Positions 39,701-47,803 are shown, counted from the stretch's first letter. The stretch is DNA of 64,000 nt from Aquimarina mycalae (GCF_029906345.1 NZ_JARYGY010000008.1:62001-126000); one strand, 5' to 3'. Translations and numbers: made by a program. The notes: generated by a model from the letters alone, not told the origin.

Positions 39701-42356
39701 TAACGTTAACTATTACAGTGAGAAAGCGCAATTGATTTATGGGTATACTTATAACGAATACTTAGGTACTACAAATACCATTAGTAATAAATTAGATTTT
39801 ACTAGTAAGGTGCTAGAAAGTAAAACAACTCATAAAAGATTCGAGGCTACACCTATTGTCACATTAGATAAATTCACATATGATCACGTAGGTCGATTGT
39901 TAACGCAAAAACAAACAATAAATAATCAGCCAGAAGAATTGATTGTGAGCAACACGTATGATGAATTAGGGATGTTGATCAAAAAAAATGTAGGAGGACA
40001 AACAGGTCAGGTTATCCAATCACTCTATGCAGGTATGGAAAATGTGGATGTAAGTGAGCAAGGAGAAATTACAAAAAACCATAGGGTAGAAGGTTGGAAT
40101 GCAGGAACAGCAACTAGAGATCGAATATCTGGAGATGGAAAGCTATCTTTTCTTGCATTGCAAAATGATAAGGCAATTATGGTTGGGTTATCATATAATA
40201 ATATAGACAATAAGCATACAACGATAAATTATGCTATGTATTTACGATTAGATGGTAAGATAGGAGTATATGAAAAAGGAGTAAACAAAGGAGTTTTTAG
40301 TGATTATACTACCACAGATGAATTAACGATCGAAAGAAAAGATACTACAGTATATTACCAAAAAAATGGAATAACTTTTTATACATCTACAGTTGCCAGT
40401 AATGGAGCTTTGATGGGGGATGTGTGTATGTATCATAATACTAGTGGAGTGAAGAACTTTAGAGTATCTGGAGAACTAAAACAAGGGTTGCAAACGGTAG
40501 ATTATACTTATAATGTACGCGGATGGTTGCGACAGATTAATAACCCAGACCAGCAGTTAACAGATGATCTTTTTGCCTTTAAAATTAATTATAATAATAC
40601 AGATGTTGCAGGAAGTACAGCGCTTTATAATGGAAACATAAGCGAAACACATTGGAAAACGGCTAATGATGGTGTAAAAAGACATTACACCTATAGTTAT
40701 GATGCTTTAAGCAGAATTACTAAAGGGATTGATAATACAGGTAGATATAATCTGACTGATGTAAGTTATGATAAAAATGGCAATCTCCTAAACTTAACTC
40801 GTCAAGGATGGCAAAACGGTGTGAGTTATGCCAATATGGACAGATTGCACTACACCTATGATCAAGGCAATCGACTGATGAAAGTAATAGATACGGGTAA
40901 CGATAATTATGGGTTTAAAGATGGGGTAAATACTCAAGGTATTGATTATGAATATGATGTAAACGGGAATATGACCGTAGATCGTAATAAAGGAATTACC
41001 AATATTACCTATAACCATTTAAACTTACCAACTGTAGTGACTATCAATGGTAAGCAGATCCGATACACCTATGACGCTACAGGTACAAAATTAACCAAAT
41101 CAGTAAACGGAGTTTATACTCACTACGATGGGAGTTACGTATATGAAGGGCAAGAACTACAATTTTTTAAACATCCAGAAGGATATATAGAGCCTAACAC
41201 CAATGATGGGTTTGATTATATATATCAATATCGAGATCATATAGATAATATTCGTTTAAGTTATAGTGATACCAATAAAGATGGTATCGTTACTAAAGAC
41301 GAAATACGTAAAGAAAATAATTATTACCCTTTTGGGCTTAAACATGAAGGATACAACAATGTTGTACGTAGTAGAAATCATAAATATGGTTTTGGTGGTA
41401 AAGAAGAGCAAGATGAGTTAGGCTTAGATTGGATTGATATTACTGTTCGTAATTATGACCCTGCCCTCGGAAGATGGATGAATATTGACCTATTGGCAGA
41501 AATAATGCGTAGGCACTCCCCATATAACTACGCATTTAATAATCCAATATTTTTTACGGATCCAGACGGGATGGCTCCAAGAGGGTGGATTTCTTTGCCA
41601 GGAGCAGTTGATATGAGGGATCAGTATAGGTCAGGGTTTAATGCTAATGGTTATGATAACGGTAGTGGTGAAAGCACTAATAATGGGCCAGACCCTATGA
41701 ATTGTATTAATTGTGACCCTAAAACCATACGGTCAATTACATCTACCCGATTAGGAGAAGAAGCTTCTAATGGTAAAGGTACTGGATGGAGTATTTCTGT
41801 AACATATGTTGAACAGAAAAGAATGACACAAGCTAATCAACATGGTCTTATGGTAGGTAAAGTAGTAGTTTTTGATCCTAATTTAGGAAAAACTCTTATA
41901 AATGAATCTGTTAGAATTGCTATCGATGGTAATGGAGAAATTCATAGTGCTATTTATACAAAAGCCACAAAAAGAGTAGATGAAAATGGTAAATTAATTA
42001 AAGGATCAGAAAGTTTTCAGGGGTACTTGGGTAAAATTTCTAATGGACATTTAGTTTTGGATAATGGGAAAAAGATAGAACTAGATTCTGAATTAAATAA
42101 TTCAATTAGTGAAGCAATGACCTATAATAGTGATAACCCTGGTTCATTTGCTGTCCAAAAAGCAAAAGAGGCACAATCTCTAGGAGATTTTATCTTAGGG
42201 ATAATTGGAATTAAAAATGAAACCGTAAGCTCATATGGAGTTTTGCGAGGTCTAACTGATCCTGAAATACAAAGAGCATTACAGGGAGTACAATTACATC
42301 ATACTTTTATTAACAGTAGTCGGTTTTATGAAAATAAAAGGGTTATAAAACAATAA
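36720..42356 (+). CDS. RHS/YD-repeat protein with Ig-like repeats, DUF6443 and variable C-terminus
   Basis: This is a 1878-residue protein with a signal peptide (MKQYIINNIKIAF to IQAQA). About six Ig/PKD-like repeats follow (about 25-540, each opening with a variant of GPTTV-P). A DUF6443 region (about 555-700, ENYILTQTFDKPIKN, YDGLGRQTKTY) leads into RHS/YD repeats. The conserved RHS core ends near residues 1584-1621 (GRWMNIDLLAEI, NPIFFTDPDGMAPRG). The last 257 residues are the variable region that in polymorphic toxins carries the effector. It shows no motif I recognise. I chose the ATG at 36720 because it starts the signal peptide. No immunity gene of a known family follows; small peptide genes do. 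Confidence 0.88.
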   Translation: MKQYIINNIKIAFVMLLFCSATIQAQADFVGPTTVEPNTQATYRISKPVQINGQVYVLGGYVVSETEVETDIYDITIQWENPANGVGYIEAEVNVAYEGQQTISLDVVINNNVPDEIVLRGPINVNTNDIVVYEMNVIADINGHDITGGSVLGIEPVPNRNVTEITIKWDNPSIDGKGVIDIELDATNQAGRINIRLDVNINVSTDFTLQGPTTVNQYQFKRYNVQKSVYVPVSNWSVTGGEIVNAKEDYIDVVWIDRNGGKVIYDLEGTIKTLDVIVNSPTPNNSPFTIVGPDIIDPNTYAKFTVENNVGIQYPEVNIKKIVGGTLEYQEQEPIFYVKWPDTPYGTKGVIIATIDSQYTIYKEVTINITPPYVKIIGKEAVELGQKELYYIDSNIPDLTSRNWEITGGEIMHKGLNLFVNWNKAGVGTIKATATAPNGDVFTDQIPVIITIPNLGKPGLLGPVVANINSTVKYELKNAHDAISSYQNVNWNVVGGQVLEKDQFGAIIKWNHLVNGEHSISVSATDVDGTAQSCTTKVTLETKNLDNYINPPSSFSTNENYILTQTFDKPIKNLSQANEANTIENIAYFDVLGRPKQELAIKAGGNQEDIIHHMEYDGLGRQTKTYLRYASETSNKAFRIYAQEETKRFYDTPKYEHTQNPYAEIIFENNPSPRIQKQFAPGDDWKSTTLNDHAVYAMQDVVRTNDNVRKFSVVSDADKNLSLQFNGYVETGITNYTGKLKKVSLQKNVTRNENWKPSDGKDNTIEEYMDYQGRVVLKRLFNKGEPYGTYYVYDDHGSLIYVIPPKASDGIVKSDESIAADILNELCYQYRYDSRYRMIEKKVPGKGWEYMVYDRLDRLILTQDARQMKQVPKEWVFTKYDKLGRVVYTGILYDSKDRETMQSFYDDSTAPLYEERVESPLNLGGTGYKLYYSNNAEPKNVYNLMSINYYDDYHFDLAGATNPINVYDQSITANTKTLATGSKIRVLGTKKWITNVNYYSEKAQLIYGYTYNEYLGTTNTISNKLDFTSKVLESKTTHKRFEATPIVTLDKFTYDHVGRLLTQKQTINNQPEELIVSNTYDELGMLIKKNVGGQTGQVIQSLYAGMENVDVSEQGEITKNHRVEGWNAGTATRDRISGDGKLSFLALQNDKAIMVGLSYNNIDNKHTTINYAMYLRLDGKIGVYEKGVNKGVFSDYTTTDELTIERKDTTVYYQKNGITFYTSTVASNGALMGDVCMYHNTSGVKNFRVSGELKQGLQTVDYTYNVRGWLRQINNPDQQLTDDLFAFKINYNNTDVAGSTALYNGNISETHWKTANDGVKRHYTYSYDALSRITKGIDNTGRYNLTDVSYDKNGNLLNLTRQGWQNGVSYANMDRLHYTYDQGNRLMKVIDTGNDNYGFKDGVNTQGIDYEYDVNGNMTVDRNKGITNITYNHLNLPTVVTINGKQIRYTYDATGTKLTKSVNGVYTHYDGSYVYEGQELQFFKHPEGYIEPNTNDGFDYIYQYRDHIDNIRLSYSDTNKDGIVTKDEIRKENNYYPFGLKHEGYNNVVRSRNHKYGFGGKEEQDELGLDWIDITVRNYDPALGRWMNIDLLAEIMRRHSPYNYAFNNPIFFTDPDGMAPRGWISLPGAVDMRDQYRSGFNANGYDNGSGESTNNGPDPMNCINCDPKTIRSITSTRLGEEASNGKGTGWSISVTYVEQKRMTQANQHGLMVGKVVVFDPNLGKTLINESVRIAIDGNGEIHSAIYTKATKRVDENGKLIKGSESFQGYLGKISNGHLVLDNGKKIELDSELNNSISEAMTYNSDNPGSFAVQKAKEAQSLGDFILGIIGIKNETVSSYGVLRGLTDPEIQRALQGVQLHHTFINSSRFYENKRVIKQ

Positions 42357-42430
42357 AACCCGATAGAAGTAAGATAGATAATGTGAATTATTATTCTAAT
42401 AACAAAGCCTCCTGACTTAGTGAGAATACT

Positions 42431-42467
42431 AAAAAAACCAGTTACAGCAATGTTGCTGGTTTTTTTC
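42431..42467 (+). terminator. rho-independent terminator after the YD-repeat operon
   Basis: AACCAG and CTGGTT arms with a T run of seven, about 75 bases after the stop. Confidence 0.85.
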
Positions 42468-42486
42468 TATTTATAAAAATTAAGTG

Positions 42487-42516
42487 GGTAACATTTTCAA
42501 ACCTTCAAACATAAAA
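42487..42516 (+). promoter_or_regulatory. ECF promoter motif before a small peptide gene
   Basis: GGTAAC (42487-42492), 15 bases beginning ATTTT, then AACATAAAA (42508-42516), 23 bases before the ATG at 42540. Confidence 0.78.
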
Positions 42517-42539
42517 AGAACAATTAAAAACGATACATC

Positions 42540-42671
42540 ATGAAAAAACAAGAAAACAACAAATTATCATTTGATTCTTTTAGTGATAATATACTAAACA
42601 ACCGAGAGAAATATATAATCAAAGGAGGAGAAAGAGTTAGGAGTTCTATCCCTGATACAGATACAGATTAA
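42540..42671 (+). CDS. 43-residue double-glycine peptide
   Basis: A small gene, MKKQENNKLSFDSF to a stop after 43 codons. It has the double-glycine pattern YIIKGG at residues 25-30, and a short acidic mature part of 13 residues (ERVRSSIPDTDTD). It begins 23 bases after an ECF motif, which supports it as a real gene despite its size. The leader lacks the usual hydrophobic LL at the start, so export by a GG-type transporter is plausible but not certain. Confidence 0.6.
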   Translation: MKKQENNKLSFDSFSDNILNNREKYIIKGGERVRSSIPDTDTD

Positions 42672-42749
42672 GGTGTTTTTAAGTTGTAATTGCTCAATGT
42701 TATTATTAAAAATATTGTAGTTGAGTGATAAGACTAATAATTATAAGGC

Positions 42750-42778
42750 GGTAACCGAAAAGTCTGTAACAGAGTAGG
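42750..42778 (+). promoter_or_regulatory. variant ECF motif with AGAGTAGG at the -10 position
   Basis: GGTAAC (42750-42755) and 15 bases (42756-42770) are followed by AGAGTAGG (42771-42778) instead of TACATAAAG. The spacer starts CGAAAAG. CCGAAAA plus AGAGTAGG are also the two conserved parts of the promoter blocks at 2740-2775 and 3241-3275. This may be a hybrid between two promoter classes. Confidence 0.45.
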
Positions 42779-42799
42779 TGTTATTTAAAATTATAAAAA

Positions 42800-42934
42800 A
42801 TGGAAAATTCATCAATCAAACATTTTGAACAAAATGAAAATCAAGTGTTAGAAAGAAAACAATTAAGACAAGTTTTAGGCGGAGAAACTATTCGTAATCT
42901 CACGAATGGTGAAGGAGCCGCAGATTTAGAGTAA
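42800..42934 (+). CDS. 44-residue double-glycine peptide
   Basis: A small gene coding MENSSIKHFEQNENQ and 29 more residues. The segment LERKQLRQVLGG (17-28) is a good double-glycine leader end. The mature part is 16 residues (ETIRNLTNGEGAADLE), acidic and without cysteines. The ATG lies 21 bases after the variant motif. It is the second of three peptide genes in a row, with unrelated mature parts. Confidence 0.6.
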   Translation: MENSSIKHFEQNENQVLERKQLRQVLGGETIRNLTNGEGAADLE

Positions 42935-42967
42935 AGAGTTTTTTTTATAAAAAAAAATATAAAAGGG

Positions 42968-42997
42968 GGTAACATTTTTAATGATAACTACATAAAG
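42968..42997 (+). promoter_or_regulatory. ECF promoter motif before a third peptide gene
   Basis: GGTAAC (42968-42973), 15 bases beginning ATTTTT, then TACATAAAG (42989-42997). The ATG follows after 50 bases, giving a longer leader than the other copies. Confidence 0.78.
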
Positions 42998-43047
42998 AGT
43001 GATTCATGAGAATCGAGTAAAAATGTTTAATTAAAAAAAGTATAATT

Positions 43048-43257
43048 ATGATCACTATTTCAGGAATGAAGCTACTAACAAAAAATGAGCTTAAAAGTAT
43101 CAATGCAGGAGGATTAAATTCTTGTATAAGAAGACATCAAAGATTAATTATCAGGACGCAACGAACTGAACCTTTTGATGAAGGAATACGAGAAGAAATC
43201 ATCAATGGACTTGTTGAGGATGCTAAAAAATGTTATGATGGAACCAATGTGTTATAG
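43048..43257 (+). CDS. 69-residue double-glycine leader peptide
   Basis: Leader MKLLTKNELKSINAGG (residues 7-22) is a classical double-glycine leader of Bacteroidota peptides. The mature part of 47 residues has two cysteines (near both ends), a basic first half (SCIRRHQRLIIRTQR) and an acidic second half (EEIINGLVEDAKKC). A disulfide-closed bacteriocin or signalling peptide is possible. No processing or immunity gene is next to it. The transcript is closed by the terminator at 43348-43377. Confidence 0.72.
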   Translation: MITISGMKLLTKNELKSINAGGLNSCIRRHQRLIIRTQRTEPFDEGIREEIINGLVEDAKKCYDGTNVL

Positions 43258-43347
43258 CAATTAATTGAGGATATTGAATCTACAACAGAAAAATTGTAAT
43301 AACATAAATAAGGAGATACATTTTTTTTCTGAATGATGATAAATTAC

Positions 43348-43377
43348 GGCCAAGAATTATCTTGGCTGTTTTTTTAG
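43348..43377 (+). terminator. rho-independent terminator
   Basis: GCCAAG-AATTAT-CTTGGC followed by a T run, about 90 bases after the third peptide gene. Confidence 0.85.
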
Positions 43378-43466
43378 AAATCAATTAAAGAGATGATATT
43401 TTCTGTCGCAAAAACATTGAGTGTAATTCAAAAAAGTAAAACAATTATAGTCTTTAAAAATTTAAA

Positions 43467-43880
43467 ATGAAAACCATATACATATATTGGATGTGTCTTC
43501 TATTAGTAGTAACATCCTGCATAGGAGATGATGGCATAGGAAATGAACAAATCATCTTCAACCCTCCAGAATGGACAGTTGGAGTATGGGAAAACGAAGA
43601 TGGCGATGCGCTTTCTAAAACGCTGATATTTACCCAAACCAATATCATTCTAGAGAATAGAGATGGTAATGTTGTTGATTTTAGCCAATCAATAGCTTTA
43701 AATGGGAATGATGCACTTATTGAAGAAATTGCAACCCAAGACATGTATACGTTAACTATTCTGATTCATGAGCCGAATGCTTCAGAAGATGTTTTTACCA
43801 GAACTTTTGAAAAAGCAACATCTAATTCATTATATATGTTCAAGGGCATGGAAGAATTAGGAACATTTATCAAGCAATAA
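43467..43880 (+). CDS. small lipoprotein of unknown function
   Basis: This is a 137-residue protein with a lipoprotein signal peptide (LLLVVTSCIGDDG, lipidated Cys near residue 18). The mature part is a small beta-barrel-like domain (WTVGVWENEDGDAL, then LIFTQTNIIL), of the sort seen in lipocalin-like lipoproteins. No specific family is recognised. Upstream, a very degenerate copy of the ECF motif (GATGAT, 15 bases beginning ATTTT, AACATTGAG) may be chance or decay. It lies between the regulon and der; an immunity role for the preceding toxin-like or peptide genes is a guess only. Confidence 0.65.
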   Translation: MKTIYIYWMCLLLVVTSCIGDDGIGNEQIIFNPPEWTVGVWENEDGDALSKTLIFTQTNIILENRDGNVVDFSQSIALNGNDALIEEIATQDMYTLTILIHEPNASEDVFTRTFEKATSNSLYMFKGMEELGTFIKQ

Positions 43881-43967
43881 CAAGAAACATTTTACTATCA
43901 GAAATTATATATAGTAGATTTTCTAACACATAATCAGGGTTCTATAGTTTAGGTAGAATAAAAAGAC

Positions 43968-43975
43968 TAATTTTG
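43968..43975 (+). promoter_or_regulatory. Bacteroidota -7 element of the der promoter
   Basis: TAATTTTG matches TAnnTTTG and lies 23 bases before the der ATG. Confidence 0.5.
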
Positions 43976-43998
43976 CACAAATTTTAGAATTCAGGATA

Positions 43999-45306
43999 AT
44001 GAGTAATATAGTGGCAATTGTAGGGAGACCTAATGTAGGGAAGTCTACTTTTTTTAATAGACTGATCCAGAGAAGAGAAGCAATCGTAGATGCGGTTAGT
44101 GGGGTTACTCGGGATCGTCACTATGGCAAAAGTGATTGGAACGGTAAAGAATTCTCTCTCATAGACACAGGTGGTTATGTAGTAGGTAGTGATGATATCT
44201 TTGAAGCTGAAATTGATAAACAAGTAGAGCTAGCTATTGATGAGGCTGATGCGATCATTTTTATGGTGGATGTAGAGTCTGGTGTGACTGGAATGGATGA
44301 AGAGGTAGCTAACTTATTACGCAAAGTTGATAAACCTATCTTTGTTGCAGTTAATAAAGTTGATAATTCTAAAAGAGCTGAAGATGCGGTTGAGTTTTAT
44401 AGCTTGGGATTAGGAGAATATTATACGATTGCAAGTATTAATGGAAGCGGTACAGGAGAACTCCTGGATGCCTTAGTAGAGGCTTTGCCAGAACAAGAAG
44501 AAGAAGAAGCTTCAGAATTACCACGTTTTGCGGTAGTAGGAAGACCTAATGCAGGTAAATCATCCTTTATAAATGCACTAATCGGAGAGGATCGATATAT
44601 TGTTACTGATATTGCTGGGACTACCAGAGATGCTATTGACACTAAATATAATCGTTTTGGTTTTGAATTTAATTTAGTAGATACCGCTGGAATTAGACGT
44701 AAGTCTAAAGTAAAAGAAGATCTTGAGTTTTATTCGGTAATGCGATCTGTTCGTGCGATAGAACATAGTGATGTTTGCTTACTGTTAGTAGATGCAACAC
44801 GTGGGTTTGATGCGCAAGTGCAGAATATATTCTGGCTGGCAGAACGTAATCGTAAAGGGATTGTTATTCTGGTAAATAAGTGGGATTTAATCGAAAATAA
44901 GGAAAGTAATACCTTAAAAGATTTTGAAAAATACATCCGTAAACAGATTGAACCGTTTACAGATGTGCCGATTGTATTTATTTCTGCATTGACAAAACAA
45001 AGACTTTTTAAAGCTATTGAAACAGCGGTAGAAGTGTATAAGAATCGTTCTAAAAAAATTAAAACTAGTGTAATGAACGATACGATGCTTCCAATTTTAG
45101 AAAGGAATCCTCCACCAGCATATAAAGGTAAATACGTAAAGATTAAATACTGTATGCAATTGCCAACACCTCAACCACAATTCGCATTCTTTTGTAATCT
45201 ACCACAATATATACGAGATCCTTACAAACGTTTTTTAGAGAATCAATTGCGAAAAGAATTTGATTTTCACGGAGTACCAGTAGCAGTATATTTTAGAAAG
45301 AAGTAG
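43999..45306 (+). CDS. der: GTPase Der (EngA)
   Basis: This is a 435-residue ribosome-assembly GTPase with two G domains in tandem, the mark of Der. The first has GRPNVGKST (about 9-17), DTGG and NKVD. The second has GRPNAGKSS (about 179-187), [10 protein letters not shown] and NKWD. The C-terminal KH-like domain (about 350-435) ends in the typical [15 protein letters not shown]. It acts on the 50S subunit. The length fits. It is convergent with the MerR gene. Confidence 0.97.
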   Translation: MSNIVAIVGRPNVGKSTFFNRLIQRREAIVDAVSGVTRDRHYGKSDWNGKEFSLIDTGGYVVGSDDIFEAEIDKQVELAIDEADAIIFMVDVESGVTGMDEEVANLLRKVDKPIFVAVNKVDNSKRAEDAVEFYSLGLGEYYTIASINGSGTGELLDALVEALPEQEEEEASELPRFAVVGRPNAGKSSFINALIGEDRYIVTDIAGTTRDAIDTKYNRFGFEFNLVDTAGIRRKSKVKEDLEFYSVMRSVRAIEHSDVCLLLVDATRGFDAQVQNIFWLAERNRKGIVILVNKWDLIENKESNTLKDFEKYIRKQIEPFTDVPIVFISALTKQRLFKAIETAVEVYKNRSKKIKTSVMNDTMLPILERNPPPAYKGKYVKIKYCMQLPTPQPQFAFFCNLPQYIRDPYKRFLENQLRKEFDFHGVPVAVYFRKK

Positions 45307-45348
45307 TTTGACAAATTAGAGTAATAGTAACTTATAGTAAACAATCTT

Positions 45349-45678
45349 TTACAACTGCTCTTTAATCTTTAGTAGTTGTCCTCTGATAGATTCTAATTTT
45401 CTGATGATATCAAAGCTATCTAAAGCTTCTTGCTTTTGTTCTTTAAGATGAATTTTTGCTCCTTCTAAGGTAAATCCACGTTCTTTTACCAGATGATAGA
45501 TCAACTCAAGGTTTTTGATATCCTCTGGAGTGAATTTTCTATTTCCCTTTGCATTCTTTTTGGGTTTTAGAATATCAAACTCTTTTTCCCAAAAACGGAT
45601 AAGAGAGGCATTTACATCAAATGCATCGGCTACTTCGCCAATACCATAGTACATTTTTTTTGGTAAGTCAACATACAT
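45349..45678 (-). CDS. MerR-family transcriptional regulator
   Basis: This is a 109-residue regulator starting MYVDLPKKMYYGIGEVAD. The N-terminal winged helix has YYGIGEVADAFDVNASLIRFWEKEF, and a RKFTPEDIKNLELI segment follows. It has only a short C-terminal helix, so no effector-binding domain. This compact type is widespread in Bacteroidota. The preferred ATG lies one base after the stop of the CapA-like gene, which gives a tight operon with it and the M23 peptidase. A longer form starting at 45720 would overlap that gene and is not supported by similarity. Confidence 0.82.
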   Translation of the reverse strand: MYVDLPKKMYYGIGEVADAFDVNASLIRFWEKEFDILKPKKNAKGNRKFTPEDIKNLELIYHLVKERGFTLEGAKIHLKEQKQEALDSFDIIRKLESIRGQLLKIKEQL

Positions 45679-45679
45679 A

Positions 45680-46798
45680 TTAGTCCTCTTTTTTTTGAGT
45701 AAATGTTCCGTCTTTATCAAAAACTAATTTGCTTTCAGGAAAATCCTCTTGCGTAAGTTTTTGAATCTCTTTTAGTGCTCTTTGTTTATCATCCATAAAT
45801 GGATATACCTCATCTATTTGTTTTGCAGAATGAAGCTTCCCTTTGATAAAATTACCTTTAAGGTCTACTTCTATTTCTGCGATGGGTGCATACCCTTTAA
45901 TTCCAGTTAAATTAAATCTAGAATACGTGCAAAAATTACCTAAGCTGTAAGCAATGAACTTATTATTATACACTTCAAAAGCTCTTGATACGTGCGGACC
46001 GTGCCCTAAAATAATATCTGCTCCCACATCTATGAGTGTATGTGCAAAAAGATATACGTTACCACGATCTTCTCCATAAAAACGTTCTGTTTTTCTGGGT
46101 ACGTGTGTGTGATCTGCACCTTCTGCACCGCCGTGAAAAGAAACAATCACAATATCTACTTTTTCCTTTAGTGCTTTTACAATGTTTTTTGCCTTTGTTA
46201 AGTTATGAATTTTTACGCAATCTTTGTTTGGGGCAAATGCACAAAATCCATACGTGATTCCATTTTTTTCAAATATTGTAGATTCTTGAGCAAAAATACC
46301 CGCATAAGCAATGTTGTGTTTTTCCAGTGTTTTAGCGGTGTTTTTTATGCCAATTGCTCCAAAATCTCCTATATGATTATTAGCAATACTCATAACGTCG
46401 AATCCAGTTTCTTCAAGGTATTTGCCAAAAGATTCTGGAGATCTAAAAGAATAACATTTAGAAGGATCTGAACATCGTTTTGCATTTTCGCCTTCATCAG
46501 TTAATGTACCTTCCAGATTGCCGAAAAGAATATCTGCTTGTTTTAAAATAATATTGACATCGTCAAAAGGACCTTTGTTTTCTGGAGGCATATAACTTTC
46601 ATTAGGAAAGTTTGTTGCCATCATAATATCTCCTACTGCCATCAGTTTTATACTTTTTGGAGCAGCAAGTTTTTCCATTTCAAGCTTAAAACCCTCAACG
46701 ATCACAGTCATCGAGTCAATAACTTCTTTTGAAAATTTCTGTGCCTGTATTGTGTAACTAAAACCTAATAAAATTACAAAAAGAAGTGCTTTGCGCAT
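45680..46798 (-). CDS. CapA-family (PGA-synthesis-like) phosphoesterase
   Basis: This is a 372-residue protein with a signal peptide (1-19, ending IQAQ). The CapA-type metallophosphatase fold is clear: KLMAVGDIMMATNFP near residue 46, NLEGTLTD, SIANNHIGDFG, VSFHGGAEG and LGHGPHVSRAFE. These supply the metal-binding Asp, Asn and His residues. CapA proteins act in capsule polyglutamate export. In Bacteroidota single homologues are common and their substrate is unknown. It is encoded five bases after the M23 peptidase gene and directly before the MerR regulator, an envelope-maintenance context. Confidence 0.88.
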   Translation of the reverse strand: MRKALLFVILLGFSYTIQAQKFSKEVIDSMTVIVEGFKLEMEKLAAPKSIKLMAVGDIMMATNFPNESYMPPENKGPFDDVNIILKQADILFGNLEGTLTDEGENAKRCSDPSKCYSFRSPESFGKYLEETGFDVMSIANNHIGDFGAIGIKNTAKTLEKHNIAYAGIFAQESTIFEKNGITYGFCAFAPNKDCVKIHNLTKAKNIVKALKEKVDIVIVSFHGGAEGADHTHVPRKTERFYGEDRGNVYLFAHTLIDVGADIILGHGPHVSRAFEVYNNKFIAYSLGNFCTYSRFNLTGIKGYAPIAEIEVDLKGNFIKGKLHSAKQIDEVYPFMDDKQRALKEIQKLTQEDFPESKLVFDKDGTFTQKKED

Positions 46799-46803
46799 AA
46801 GAG

Positions 46804-47781
46804 CTAGTCTAGAGTTTCGTTGATTAGAGAAGAAGCTTTAAGCATTTCGTTAAACTCTTCAGAAGTTAAACTTCCGTAGTAAAAATTACGCGGGTTAATA
46901 CGATCTCCATCTTTAAATATTTCATAATGGAGATGAGGAGCAACAGATCTTCCTGTACTTCCTACATAACCAATCACATCACCACGTTTTACTTTTTGTC
47001 CTTTTTTTACATTGTACTTACTAAGATGTGCATAAAGACTTACGTAATTAAAACCATGATCTATTCTGATATGTCTTCCATAACCACTCGAGTTTGCATC
47101 TGCACGAGTTACAACTCCATTACCTGAAGCATAAATAGGAGTTCCAGTAGCTGCAGAGAAATCCATACCGTAATGAAATTTTCTAGCTTTGGTAAAAGGA
47201 TCACTTCTCCATCCATATCCAGATGCCATTCGCTTAAGGTCAGTATTTTGTATCGGTTGTATTGCTGGTATTGTAGATAATAATTCTTCTTTTTGTTCTG
47301 CTAATTCTTTAATTTCATCTAATGAAATAGACTGAACCGCAATTTGTTTAGTTAGTTTATCAATTTGTTTTTGACTTTCGATAATCATTTCAGAATTATC
47401 ATAACCTTCATATCCCTTATATCTATTTACACCTCCAAAACCAGCACCTCTTACTTCTTCTGGGATTGGTGGCGCTCCAAAATACAATCTATATATATTA
47501 TCGTCTCTCTCTGCTATTTCTTCAAGAACTGCATGATCTTTCTTTAATTGTTTATTCATGAGCTCATACTGAAGCTTCATGTTTTCTAACTCTCTTTTAT
47601 ATGCTTTTTCTTTAGGAGTCTCTAATTGAGGGATGTTTAGATATATAATTAAAAGGAGTAAACCCGCTAATAATGAAGCAAGAAGACCTAAAATGGCAAA
47701 ACCAAATTTGCGTCCTTTCTTTTGTTCAATTCTACGATAAGATAGCGTCTCGCTATCGTAGTAATATTTAACCTTTGACAT
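46804..47781 (-). CDS. M23-family cell-wall peptidase
   Basis: This is a 325-residue membrane-anchored peptidase. A membrane helix (about 27-48) is followed by a coiled coil (about 55-95) and a second helical part. The M23 lysostaphin-type domain (about 195-305) has its zinc ligands in HYGMDFSAATGTP and HLHYEIFKDG. It cuts peptide cross-links of peptidoglycan outside the cytoplasmic membrane. It is the first gene of a three-gene operon with the CapA-like and MerR genes, and divergent from alaS. Confidence 0.9.
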   Translation of the reverse strand: MSKVKYYYDSETLSYRRIEQKKGRKFGFAILGLLASLLAGLLLLIIYLNIPQLETPKEKAYKRELENMKLQYELMNKQLKKDHAVLEEIAERDDNIYRLYFGAPPIPEEVRGAGFGGVNRYKGYEGYDNSEMIIESQKQIDKLTKQIAVQSISLDEIKELAEQKEELLSTIPAIQPIQNTDLKRMASGYGWRSDPFTKARKFHYGMDFSAATGTPIYASGNGVVTRADANSSGYGRHIRIDHGFNYVSLYAHLSKYNVKKGQKVKRGDVIGYVGSTGRSVAPHLHYEIFKDGDRINPRNFYYGSLTSEEFNEMLKASSLINETLD

Positions 47782-47803
47782 AATCTAAAATATACTATTT
47801 TTG
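47775..47803 (+). promoter_or_regulatory. housekeeping promoter for alaS
   Basis: TTG (47775-47777), 18 bases, and TATTTTTG (47796-47803) match the -33/-7 pattern of Bacteroidota promoters. The leader to the alaS ATG would be about 145 bases long. The -33 part lies inside the start of the divergent M23 gene. Confidence 0.5.

Noticed and set aside
43392..43421. Possible ECF motif before the 43467 lipoprotein (GATGAT, 15 bases, AACATTGAG)
   Set aside because: Only three of six -35 bases agree. The spacing and AACAT fit, but this is too weak to add the gene to the regulon.
45679..45720. Longer N-terminus for the MerR regulator
   Set aside because: It would overlap the CapA-like gene; the preferred ATG lies one base after that stop and starts at the conserved domain.
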